From Karalla daura (lineage: Eukaryota; Chordata; Actinopteri; Chaetodontiformes; Leiognathidae), in assembly GCA_029224185.1 (NCBI GenBank), contig CM055190.1, forward strand, positions 15,627,320 to 15,691,319: DNA of 64,000 nt. The letters run 5' to 3'. Under the pieces are notes generated by a model. The model saw only the letters and a list, made by a program, of their open reading frames with translations. It ran no database searches and was not told the origin of the DNA. Numbering within the stretch: the stretch's first letter is position 1; every line of letters starts with the position of its first letter. Below are positions 12,315 through 24,599 of this stretch, piece after piece. A program made the position numbers and the translations under genes.

Positions 12315-13045
12315 TACTCTTTAGTATGTACCATGTCTGACTCAGTAGGTAGCACACGTTTACTCTGCACACTGAATGGATCACAGTCAGGGAAAGAATC
12401 AGTGAAAGAAGCGTCTTTCTCCGAATGTAAGGCACCAGGGGCCAAATTTGATGTACAGAGCTAAGCAGCAAATTAGTGACTGTAGCTTGCTGCAGATTGT
12501 TAGGGAGTCTGAGGTTGTATGAACAAATATTTGCAATACTTGTTTTTTGTTTTTTTTGCAAGAGATACACCGAACCCTTAACTTTTGCTTCCCAGTGAAG
12601 TACAAGGACTCAGTTCTCCCACATTTTTGGAGAGACTAAACGAGTCCTGCAAGCAAAACACTTGTCTTGTGAGACACAAGACTCAAATGACTTTTTGATC
12701 AAATTTATTCTTTGTAAGCTAATTATCTGTTTTCATAGCAATATCTAGCAGATGTATGACACTGAAGCTAAATTTTTATCCCAGAATGTGATTTTGTGTG
12801 TATATAAAGCTCTTTGTATTTTATTGTAATGTTTTGTGCCTGGAATTTGTATATAATTGAGGTGAACCAGTTTTTTTTCTGTGTATCTGTATGAAACATC
12901 AGGACACCAAAATAATTGATTGTTGAATACATTGGAAGGCTATACATTTTTGTATCTCTATGTTTAATGTATCAATGATTGTGGAACATGTAAGGGTATG
13001 ATTAGAGCATCATTTAATCAGCAATAAAATAAACAAAACTATGAT
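12315..13045 (+). other. cyp1a: CYP1A 3' untranslated region
   Basis: AT-rich sequence following the TGA stop at 12312-12314, without exon-like content, running to two overlapping poly(A) signals at 13023-13033. T-rich and ATTTA-like stretches could affect mRNA stability. The open frames on the - strand here are shadows. Confidence 0.7.
13023..13033 (+). terminator. CYP1A polyadenylation signals
   Basis: Two overlapping AATAAA hexamers (13023-13028 and 13028-13033), about 710 bp after the stop codon, followed by a T-rich downstream element near 13050. No better signal lies between the stop and here. Confidence 0.75.
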
Positions 13046-13159
13046 GTAATTATTCTTCTTCTGCCGTTTTTGACTTCATCCAAAACACAATTAAGTCACT
13101 CATGCAGCAACACAACTATGTCAGTGACAGCGACACAAAAGTTAATAAAAGCATTTAAA

Positions 13160-13264
13160 TGTTAGATGGATATAAAGACGGGGAGTGAGGGAGAGGGAAA
13201 GGAGGGAAGCGCAACAAACCCACGTGGTTGATGTGGAAGTGACGTCACATATCAACCCGGAAGC
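13160..13264 (+). promoter_or_regulatory. EDC3 promoter region (E-box, CRE, ETS sites)
   Basis: CACGTG (E-box) is at 13221-13226, a full palindromic CRE TGACGTCA at 13240-13247, and an ETS-type CCGGAAG at 13257-13263. No TATA box is obvious. This set is typical of a housekeeping promoter, and the region lies just before a consensus donor at 13327 that can end a noncoding first exon. The exact start of transcription is not determinable. Confidence 0.6.
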
Positions 13265-13326
13265 AAGCACAAACAACGTTTGGAGCGTTTGTTTTTCTGA
13301 CATTTTGTTTAACTCTTGCCGACAAG
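13250..13326 (+). other. edc3: EDC3 exon 1 (5' untranslated), predicted
   Basis: The 3' edge is a consensus donor, GACAAG followed by GTAACT at 13327. The 5' edge is a guess placed just after the CRE. The start codon lies in the next exon, whose acceptor could be at 14164, 14205 or 14213; all three AGs precede the ATG at 14222. Intron 1 (from 13327, about 840-890 bp) holds nothing else recognisable. Confidence 0.55.
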
Positions 13327-14221
13327 GTAACTCTTCTCACTTATTGTCAAGATGGTGTGTTCAAAGACAGCTAAACTCGATGGACACAGGCCGCTTAGAT
13401 AAACACAAACAGTCGTAAAGTAGCGATATTAAGGTGCGGCTAGCCTGCTAGCTAGCACAGCTTGCAGCTGTTATCAAATCGTTTAGAAGCTGATTTCCCT
13501 GACGCGTCTAAACAATGTTTTTATTCAAGAGGTCTTCGCGCCACTGGTGTTAATCCCTTCAAAATAATGGTAGTTGAGTAAGCCCACTGTCCAGATGTAG
13601 AAACAGCGGGACCTGAAGGCAGACCTTTCTATTGTTTTGCTGTTCTTAATACGCTGGAAAGCCAGTTATACCAACCCGATAAACAAATGAACGAATACTG
13701 TTATTTCATTCGTATGCTCTATGCCCTTTTCCCCATCCCTGGAATTAACATTTCTTCTCACACTGGAATGCATAGCAATGAGTGAGCCCGACAATCACAT
13801 TCAAGTGTGAACAAAAACTTTATTATTAAATTAAGACCATGCAAGCGTGTATTCTGGCCACAGGTAAACCACTCTGTATGAGGAATGTCCCCTCATGTGT
13901 ACATACATTATTCTAGCAGATAATCCACTACAGTGTGATGTGCTGCTTTTGCAGCAGCAAAAGAAGGGCTGAAATGATGGCAGTTTTGCACAAAATATCC
14001 ATGAGGTATAATCGGCGCAAACTGCGAGTTTGTAGGTGATCTATGTTCACGGCAGTAGTATATATGTGCAAAAGAGCTGAGTGTACAGATCTGCACACAG
14101 TGATGAGGTAGCAAGCCTTAATTCAGTTGCTCTTTCTGGTATTTTTTTATTGAAAAGTGCACAGTACAAATGCTGGTGGTGGATTATTGCGTCTCTGAAC
14201 CACAGGATCACAGTGAAAGGA

Positions 14222-17200
14222 ATGGCCACCGACTGGCTGGGCAGCATTGTGTCCATAAACTGTGGGCAAACGCTGGGCATCTATCAAGGAGAGGTGTCAT
14301 CTGTGGATCATGCCAGCCAGACCATCTCACTGAAACAGCCCTATCACAATGGGGTCAGGTGCCCTGTTCCCGAGGTCACTTTTAGGTAAGAGACAGAATA
14401 GAGATCTAATCAGTACTACCACAGTAGGTATGATCATTTTGGTGACAAACCTATACATGTGCTGAAAGTGTAAGTATAAGTATTCTGGAAATCAACTGGA
14501 AATCAACAAGTAACAGTAGCTTTTGTAATTGCCTTCCAGTGCCATGGATATCAAGGATTTGAAGATCCTAGACATTCAGAATGCAGCCAACAAGCCCAGC
14601 TCCAGTCAGGGAGCCTCAACTGGAACCAGCACCACTCATTCAGAACGCCAAAGTCAGAGACACAGGCAGGCTCAGCCTCACGCAGCAAGCGGCTCTCAGT
14701 TTGCCCCGTCGGCTCCAATCACCATCCTACGCAGAGGTACTGTATGTGCAATGGTGGCCTGTGCTTTAACAGTTAAATCCAGTTAGAACCATGAGTGAAA
14801 GAAAAATGTACATTATTGTTTTGTAATATTATTCATAGTAATATTTCTTGACCCAGCTCTGGGGACACCCCCTCTCCTTACTTGTACTTTCCTGTGACTT
14901 TCTTTTAACTAGTGTTTAAACTCACTACTCAAGAGAGTGGAGCAGTATTTGTGACTGCTCATTTGTGACTCTGCTGGGACAGTTACTTGAAAAGCTTTTC
15001 AAAATTTCATGTAAATAATGAGTAATGTTAAGGAATACAATTAATGCCTTTAATTTAGTGTGGCATGACTGAATTATTTTCACACTCCCAACTTTTTTCA
15101 CCATCCAACCACCTAATTGCACCGAATTGTAATTTAGTGTCTCAAATCAACGTAAACGTCCATGTTTTTGGATTGTGGGGGTAAACTGTAATTCCCAGTG
15201 AAAACCCAAGCAGACAGAAGTAGAAAATGCAAAGAACACAAGACCAGCCTGGATTCAATCAAATCCGAGTCCATCTCTGTGATGCAATAGTGTTGTTTAC
15301 CATCCTTCACTGATGAATACAATATAAGCTACATTTATTAACGGGAGATAACACAATCGGAGACCTTAACTTGGCAGTGTTGCTGCTAATCAAGCTATGG
15401 CGACTGTTTAGGAGGCACATGATTGTTCATTGGATGACTATTTACAGGTACTTTCCCAAACGCTCCAAAAAATGTAACAGTTTTATGTCAGTTTCCACAG
15501 TTGAGAGATGGCTCTGTTTATTTTTGGCTTTTGCTTGCTCATTGTGACGCTTTGTATCCTGCGTCTCACATCATAGAGCCATTGTTGCAAGACAATATGA
15601 GAAGTCATGTACAATTTGGAATTCACCGCAGCAATTGTCATACAGTGCCCCAACAGTGGGGAACGAAATTTCCCAGTGAGCTGTCACTGAAGATGGGCTG
15701 AAAGAATGCAAAGTCACAAAGCATCAGTGTTGAAACATCACCGATACACATTTGATGATTCCGAGCCAAAAAGGAAGTGAGTTCAGTTTCTCTGCAGATC
15801 AAATGACAGTTCAGATGCTGGAGGACTCCACTGCAGTGACGTTACTCCAGCGTCAGTGAAATGTATTTGTCATTAAGATCCAATCTGTAAACCAAAGCCA
15901 GCAGCATAGAAGTCATTGTGTTAATGTTCATTGACTCAACATTATATATTATTTATCAAGCCCATGATGTTAAATTCTTCTCATGCACTGATGTTGTTGT
16001 CACTCTCTATGTTTAGGGTAGAATGTCATCCATTTTCAGGGCACAAAGGTTTCTTTCGAAAGGAAACTCAAGTCTGATTATGCTTTCCGGTCATGATTTA
16101 GGCTTTAATGTCGCCACATACCTGCCCTAGTTTTAAGAAAAGGGAGACAGAGCAACAGGAACCAAAACAATGCCATGTGTCCTAATGCGGTGACCCCAGC
16201 CAAAACACTGTACTGTTTAAAGATTGTTCTATTGTTTAGATCAGAGCTGAGGCTGTGTTTATATAATTGCTGATGTAGTTCAGAATTACTACTGTGGAGT
16301 AATGCGATGATGATCAGGTGTCTTGTCCTGTGTTTTACTATCATCAGTAATTTCAGGTCGTTTATGACATTGTTTGAGAATACAGCACCAATCATCTGTA
16401 ATAATGACATATTGACTTTAAACTGAGAGCACGCTATAAGGTGATGCCTCTTCATTATGACAAAAATTCTAATCGTGATTATTTAACTAATCATGTAGTA
16501 ATAGAAACATGCACTTACCTACCATTTGAAGTATTTAATGGAGTAATAGTATATCACAATGTATAGCATAATGAACGCGACCCTCATCCTGTTTTGACTT
16601 CATCAGCATCGGGAGACAAATTCCAGAAAAGTGACAGGCCAGCCTTGTTTTTACAATTTAAAGCTCTTGATTGCACTGAACTGAATAAACTCATCAGAAC
16701 CGGAGAGTGAGGTTGGATTCTCAGTATAGATAGTGCATACTTAGATACAGTTTAGATACAGTTTAGATACAGCACAGATAGACTTAAACTGATACGGTCA
16801 GTTGACTTGAAGACTTTTTACAGCTCAACTAGTAGCTGTATCCATTCACTCTCACAGTTTGGGATTCAGTATTTTGCCCCAGGATGCTATGACATACAGA
16901 CTGCAGGGGACTGCGATTAAACTACCACCATCCAGACCTGTGGAGAGCCATGTACTATTACTTTTATGATATGGTATTATATGGTATTCCATCAGCCAAG
17001 ATGACCTATGCAGATTTCAAGTGTGATGAAACAGAAAAGCACGTCTGTGCTCGCTCCATGCTGAACATGTAGTTGTAAAAATAAAGAATGTGTTACTCTG
17101 CCTTCCTGATTAGATAAAGGTTAAAAATGGCATTTCCTCTCGTCAACATCCAGTCAGCAGGAAGACGACTGTTATAGACGACAGCTCTTCAGCCTCTGCC

Positions 17201-20200
17201 TGAAATCCCTTTAAATCAGTTCACTTTCACACTCAGGATCGCAGAACAATGGAGAAGCCGGGGGTCAAACAGAATTAGCCAGTGGACAATGTGTAATATT
17301 CTTCAGCCTAGTTGTAAAAATGGCCTCTGCCTCAGTGTCTTTCCTGCAAACCTTGCACAATAGCAAAAGAAGCAAGGTTGTGTTGTTTTACTGGACCAAA
17401 CAAATGTGGAAATATTGAAGAAAAGAAATACTTTTGCAATTTGTTTCAGCAAGACAGGGAGCGGTTGCTGGTTGCACGGCACTACTCCCAGTGTGTCACC
17501 AGTTCCCATTACGAAGCTCGTGCATGGGACCAAACGCTGCCAAGCCCCCCGCCCCCCCCAAAGATTCCCATAGCGTGCTAAAGGCTTGTACCAAAGTTCC
17601 TCTTTACAATATGTGTGTGACTAAGATCAATAAACATTCCCCCTCCCTCGCCGTGTCTGCTCCTAAAGAGAAGGTTATGCAAAGCCCGCCTGTCGTGCCT
17701 CGGTGCCCTCCTGTCCTCTCTTTCCCTCCCTCGCTCCTGCCCCGCACAGGAAACCAGCTCCTCCCCCCCTTCCCCCTTCCCTCTTCCCCCGACAGGAAGC
17801 CGTGTTGTCCCAGTGTGCTCGGAAGGCCGAGGCGATATCAATTGTGGAAGCAGTGTTTACCTTTTGAGTTTTTATTTTAATCTCCAGCTCCCAGGCTGGT
17901 GGCCAGGGAGCTAATGCCCAAATTGCATGGGGCCAAAGTGCTGAGTGGCTTGGGCAGGGCCGGTCCTTTCACACGCAATGCCATGCTCCCAAGAAGCCCC
18001 CGGCCATGAGGAGGGGAAGGCCGGGTGGGCAGTTGCTTATACAAGATTGTGGATTCCAGAAATGGTTTGTGAATATCTGCGATTGATCTTTATGGGAGAG
18101 TAAAATGTGAGCACGGAGACTTGCTTTTGTGAATGATGCACAGTCGAGCAGACCCATCTCATTAAAAGGGAGTTTTTGAAAAGGAACTTTAGAGTCTGCC
18201 CCCGTGAAAACAATTCCCATTACCAGTCCGCTGCTTCTGTATTTCTAGTCATATCAGCTTTTCCCTCCCATAAATCCCAGTATTGCTTTACTGCCTCTGT
18301 ACCTTCCTCAAAAAGATTTTGTTTTGCGTCCGTAACTGGTCGGGGGTGTCATTCAAACTGTGAGATTTCCAGTGTGTTTAAACACGATCATCAACCACAC
18401 AACAACTCTGCTGCGTTGTTAAGGGTAACCCCATTATTTGCTCCAGCTGCTGGAACAAAGGCCAAATGATATCAGAGAATGAGGAGGGAGAGTAGGTGCA
18501 ATGGCCACACTGTACTGTTCCCTATTACACTGCTCACTGCTCACTTATGACGAAGCATGATTATTCATTTTCATCTGGTCTGGTGGAGACAGTGACTCAT
18601 GACCCCTCACACTCTCTCACCCAGGTCTGATCTACTCATCAAAGTTTTATCTAGAGACCCCTGGTGGCAGGAATGACACGCTCTCCATTTTGCATCGTGC
18701 CCATGGGCACGTCGGCTCAGCTGTCGAGGGACTTGGCACACTGACGTCGCTGATTCTGTAGTGTCGGCAAGTGAAAATACTTCAATAATTCAAAGATATT
18801 CAAAGAACTTAAGGCACATTCACCACTTCAACGTCAACATGAGAGTTAAGTTAACTGAGCTAAGGATGAAGTAAACCCACAGTGTGTGCAACACTCGTTG
18901 AGTATTAAGTAGCATGGGCACAAATGCATCTGCATGTTTTAGTGCAAGACGCTAAAACGGGAGCATAAATATCTATCAGGAGCATACATGTCAATAAGAC
19001 CAAGATAAAAATAAGCTGGTGGTATCCACAACATCTCTGGCTGTATTAAAACATTGCGGCCTACTGTTGTCAGGATAGGTGTGTGGAAGTGAGTTTGAGC
19101 ATTACAGTGCCCAGCAGGGATATCCACCTTCCGACAATATTATCTCCTAATGCACGTTTTTCAGTCGGACCCATCTCTGGCGACAAGTCGGTCTGAGTCT
19201 CAACCAGCCTGCATCGCTGTCTCTCACTCATCTGATTGACTTGGAACTCTGCCCGCGGCATTCGGATTTGTTTTCCTCGAAGCACGGCAAAGGAATTATT
19301 CCCGGTGAACAAACATCATCGCCAGGTGGGAGGAGGCGTACGTTTTGTGTGCCCCTGCAGCAGCAGGCGTGTGAGTAATGCGCGAAGGTTCCTGACGGAT
19401 AATGCGCCAGCACGAAGGGAGAGGGAGAAGGATCGCGTGGACGCATTTCGTCAGAGCGGCGGTGGGAAACGCCAACGGCCTGCCGCCGCGCCGGCCGGCT
19501 GTGAGCAGGCATTGCGGCGTGATCGAGGCGGGTCTGAAATGAGCCGGTAGCCTGCGCACAGCGTTGTGTCGGCGCCGCTGCACTGTGACTGAGCCTCCCG
19601 GTGTGTGTGTGTGTGTGTTGCGTGAGAGAGTCCAAAGCACCTTAGCTGTCACAGTGACAGTAGCGTGCGACCGTGCCTCCGTCTCCCGGTTAGCGTGAGA
19701 GCGCCACATGGTTGGGGTGGAAGGCCAGGTTTTTCCAGTTTTTCGCTCTCTCTCTTTTTTTTTTTTTTCGTCGCGCTCACTTCATTGAGTTTTTTTTCCC
19801 TCTCTCGTCGTCCGCGCGCGCACGTATGTGAGCTTCATCGAGCGCCGCTCCGTCGGCCGTCGTGCGTTTTTGTTCTCGGCGGGTCGTGGCAACGAACCGT
19901 CGAGAGGATATGTCGGGAGTTGCACAAGACACGAGAGCGGTCTCGAGCATCTCGTCAGAATCTGAAAGTGAGGGGCGAAGAAGCGCATTGTGCGCGTGGA
20001 TTACGGCTCTCACACGGCCTGGCAACGTATGGAAAGGCAGCTTATGGCTCCTTTCAGTGGGTGATTAGGCTGAGAGATGGGAGGATTTGGGGGACATCTA
20101 TGCATTTTGCGGGTTGGTTGTGATTAAAGCCGAGACAGGCCTGTGGTAGTCAGGTCTCCCAAAATCTCCCTCTTTGTAGTTCAGAGAAAAAAGGGACCCA

Positions 20201-23200
20201 CGCCGAAGCCATGTGTTATTAAGTTAGTATTTACACAACTCTCTGCCATATATGTTGGATTACAGCGCTCATAAAGCATGGTTATCAGGTCAAACAAAGC
20301 AAGCATTCCACAAACTGCACTTGCTTTATGCATTTTGTGATTTGGATTTGGGTTTTTTTTTTTAGCTATCATTGTGAATAAAGATGTCGATCATGTTGCT
20401 GAAGCAAAATACCAGATGTTTTCTCACACATGTATAAAGATGTTATACGGCTGGAACACTTATTTTAAACACTTTTTAACACGTTTAACTCTTTTAGAGG
20501 AAGTGTACAAACATACAACAAAGAAAATATAACTAAGTATTTATCAGAAGTTGTCTTCTCCTGTCTGCATACATATACATGTTTAAGACTATTACTTTGC
20601 ATTTTAGTATTTTATTATATTATGTTATCCAGCATGAGGTGCATACAGGAAGTCACCACAAGCTATGGTTTTTGACAAAACATTACATGGGTGTGAATGT
20701 GTGTTTACATATTGCTTATCAGCCCCGAGTGACTTGCTTGTTTGCAGAGATACTTGAGTTAAATCAAATTGATTTTATCAGTCAGATATAATAAAGATAA
20801 ACAATCTGTAGTTTAGGGATACATTTTTTTATAGCATTACTCTGAAAGCAATTTTCATGTTTTTTATGAATCAATATGATCTGTATGTTAAGTCCAGGAT
20901 CTGCCTTTGATATGTTGATTCCATATGTATTGCTTTTATGTCAATTGCCTGCCTTTCACTGTGCTTTCCAGCCCCCACGGCCTCAACCAACAGCAGAGCG
21001 GCGACGCACGTCACCCCCAAGAAGAACGGCGTGCGGAACGGAGGCACCGGCGGCGCCATGAGGCAGAAGGACGACGAGTGCTTCGGGGACGGCACCGACG
21101 AGGACCTGGACACGGACTTTGACTTTGAGGGCAACCTGGCGCTGTTCGACAAGGCCGCCGTCTTCTCCCAGATCGGAGGCACCAACAGCCACAGCCAGAG
21201 GACGCAGCATCAGAGCGCGGCGGGCGAGCAGAGGGCCGCGTCCTACCGCCACGACGAGAACATCCTGGAGGGGAAGCCCGTCGTATACAGACAGATCTCC
21301 GTGCCCCAGCGCGGGGGCAGAGAGTACTGCACCGGTGAGAACAGAGTTCGTCTATAAAATAGGCAAATAGGAGATTGTTTATGGTGTCTTATAACGCTGG
21401 GGTCCTTTATATAGTATTGCCAGTCAGTGTCAACAGGTATAAAACCACTAATTTGCTAATTGAGCTCAATCATGTGGTGGAGTTCAGCCATCGTCAGTAT
21501 ATGCCCCAATATAGGGAAAACCCTGGAACACATTTCCAACAAAGTCTCTGGAGCCACTTAACAGTTAGACATATCGATGTAGATGTAACTACCATTCGCT
21601 GTCCCACTTGCACCAATAAGCAGTTTAGAGTGAATGAACCTAAAGCATGCATGTTTTGGACAGTGAGAGTAAACTGGGGACACCGGAAGAACATGCCCTT
21701 TGGTCTGAAGGCCCATACATTAGTTTTCACAACTTATGTATGAGCCTGTACAGAACGACTCCATTTATTTTCTGAATTGATTGATAACGTTATGACTTGA
21801 TTAATCATTGGAGGTTGTGAAAAAGCCGTTTTGTATCAAAACATCAGTTCTCCAAAGCAAAATGTTTAACTTTTAACAAAACACAACCTTTTACTGTCTT
21901 TTGAGAGCAGGTGACAATTTTTTGGAGTCTGCCTGAAAGAACACACTTTTATTCTGTGCATATATTTTTGTGCACAGCAGCACTACTCCAACCCATATGC
22001 AACCATTTCCTGTGCTTAAGGTGATTGTATGTGCTGATCACAGTCTAATTCCACGTGAGATAGGTAACATTTGTGGCTCTAGTCCTGGGACATATCTGGA
22101 GATAAAACAAAGTTCCTGTGTGGGACAGTTTATCAGTGAGTATGTGTGTTTGTTTTGGAAGGACCTGTCTTTTCCACAGTGTTTAAACTTTGACCGGGAG
22201 AGCCCACCGTTTATGTAATGCCACAGCAGAGGCACATCTCTGAAGCGCGACTCTTAAAGTGCTCCAAAGCTTTTTTTTTTACACTTTATCCTGAGCGTAG
22301 CGCAGAGCGGCGCTCACCGAGGAATGTGCTGTAGCGTCTCTTTCTGCTGAACACAATGAGGGAAATCTGCACGAACGCACGCAATTGGTCAGTGAGAGGT
22401 CACCTGGGGCCAGCCAGTGGTTACTGTTTATCAGGGAGGTGACTTTTGATTCCCTTCAGCCTTCATGCTATACGCCCAGAGAGATGCTGAACCTGTACTC
22501 CTTCATACTTTAGCTCTTTCCAGGAACCTGACTCTTACATAACTAGTTAATGTAGACACAAGATAAGGGACTGAGTCCACACTGTGAGGAATGGCTGAAT
22601 TCTAGCAGTGCGAAGCTGATGAGAGCAAAAAGGCTTTGGTAGAACTAGAGGGACCACCGCCTATTTCAGCCCCAACATGACGCGCAACTCTTTTCTTCAT
22701 GCTGCCCGTCACAGTTTAGCGAAACAATCTAGCATTTCAATAGCTTTCAAAAAGTCATGAGTTGTGGTTGCTGGACTCACTGGACCGCTGATCCAAGTGG
22801 CTCCTTCAGTTCTGACTGGCTAAACAGGCCATTCAGAACTGAAGAAGTCAACTTTCTGAAACATCTCAGGGATGCATCTTCTTGGATTACGATGACCTGG
22901 AAGAAACTCCACATCTGCCTCTTTCAAAAAGTAGCACTGCCTTTCTGCCTATGTTCTAACATCTCGACTGCATCCCCCATACCCACTTGGGGATGGAAAT
23001 GGTCTGGGCTTTTAAGTATTGTATTTCATAGATGACAGGTCGTTTGTAGCAGTATTGGTTTTTCTGGATCTTCTATCCTAGCCCCGTGTGTGGTTGTGGA
23101 GACATAGTGTAGCTCGGAGGAGGAGGAGGAGGAGGAGGAGGAGGAGCTGCAGCAGCAGCCAAGCAGACCCTTCCTTTTCTAACCATGCAGGCAGATCTGC

Positions 23201-24557
23201 TTCTCAGGGCTGTCATTATAATCTCCATCCTCCTCGCTCTGTAATTAGCATGCCGCCGTACAACCTTACATAAACAGCACCTCTGAAGCAGGAACAAACC
23301 GCAGCGCTCTTGACCTGGAATCTCTGCCAGTAAACAGATAAATCAACAATGCGAGCGCGGAGCAAGAAAAACAATGTGTCGAGGCGCATGTTGGAGTTGC
23401 CATGACACGCTGGAGCGGAGGTTTGATCAGCGTGTTTGTATAAGGCCGTCGTGTGTTGTAAAAGTTTGCCGTCTGAGCGTGCTGGGTTCTGGTGTTGTCT
23501 TGCCTTGTCTGTGGTGTGATTGACTCCAGCTGTGCAGCGCAAACTCGGTGAAAGCAAGCCAGGCCACAACACAACACAACGCCGCTCGCTCGCAAACCCG
23601 AGAAGATGCCCCGTCACCAAATACCCCGGTCCGTCCGAGCCAGCGGACCTGGCGCAGACCTGTAAACCCGTTTCGCGATCCGTGTGCAACGAGAGCCGGG
23701 CAAGTCAAGAGACACAGGGGCCATTGTGCGCGCTGGGAAGTGGCGCTTCTTAAGATTTAAAGCTCAACATCAGCCTCATGTGAATCTTACTTTACGGAGC
23801 TCTGGCCTATTAAAAAGTCGTTAGGCTCCGAGTAGAAACCAACGCGTCGATCCAAAGTGTTTCAAGTGATCCGAGTCGAAGGCTAATTTATGTTACGCTA
23901 TTAACGTATAAGGAAACGTTGGAACAAAAGTAGGTGAGAATGTTCAACAGTCCCCCCCCCCCCCCCCCCCCCTCCCACCCAGCTCATGCAGGTGAGGCTG
24001 AATGAGTTTTTAATCTGGTGTCAGAGACTTCACTGGTACTCAATAAACAACTCAACAGACAAGTTGACAGATGCCGCCTAGAGAAGGGGAAGTTTGCAGT
24101 CGAGTTTACATCGGTGCGTGCGTGTGTGTGTGTGTGAATGCATGTGAACGACCGAGCAGACGGGTGCCGTGTACGCAGCCTCTGCTATGAAAGGGTGTGA
24201 CTGTGACTCACTCTGCAAAAGTGCTCCCAGTGGCTGACTGAATGTTAAATATTCAGCAATCTGTTTTCTGAAACGGAGGCAAAAACACGACCGGATTATC
24301 ACATCAGGTTCTGGGGGGGACCTCCCCCAGAGCGCGGGTCACCATCGCACCCTGGCAGAGCCCACCGTATCCCTGCGCGGCCCTCCGTCCGACGTGGCCC
24401 GCATCCAGCCGCCGTGTGTTGCTTTCAGTCCCATCAGCTCCCCCGTCATGCTTGAGGGATCGCTTCCAGCTCCGTTTATTTTAGCGTTGCTGCACACTCA
24501 CGGCTACCCGGTTCAGCTAGTTGACTGCTGGGTTTGTTTTCACACTACATCGAAAGT

Positions 24558-24599
<42 letters not shown>

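Larger units (their letters stand above)
14737..20971 (+). other. EDC3 intron 3 (about 6.2 kb)
   Basis: Apart from a degraded fish repeat at 15140-15330, a short tandem repeat at 16741 and the CpG-rich patch at 19240-20060 (all listed separately), I see no exon, RNA gene or intact transposon. Open frames near 17434 and 19228-19709 have no splice or family support. The intron ends in a weak pyrimidine tract before TTTCCAG at 20971. Confidence 0.7.

Noticed and set aside
19665..20123. Overlapping open frames on both strands in the EDC3 intron 3 CpG island
   Set aside because: High GC removes stop codons. No frame shows a recognisable domain or convincing splice pair.
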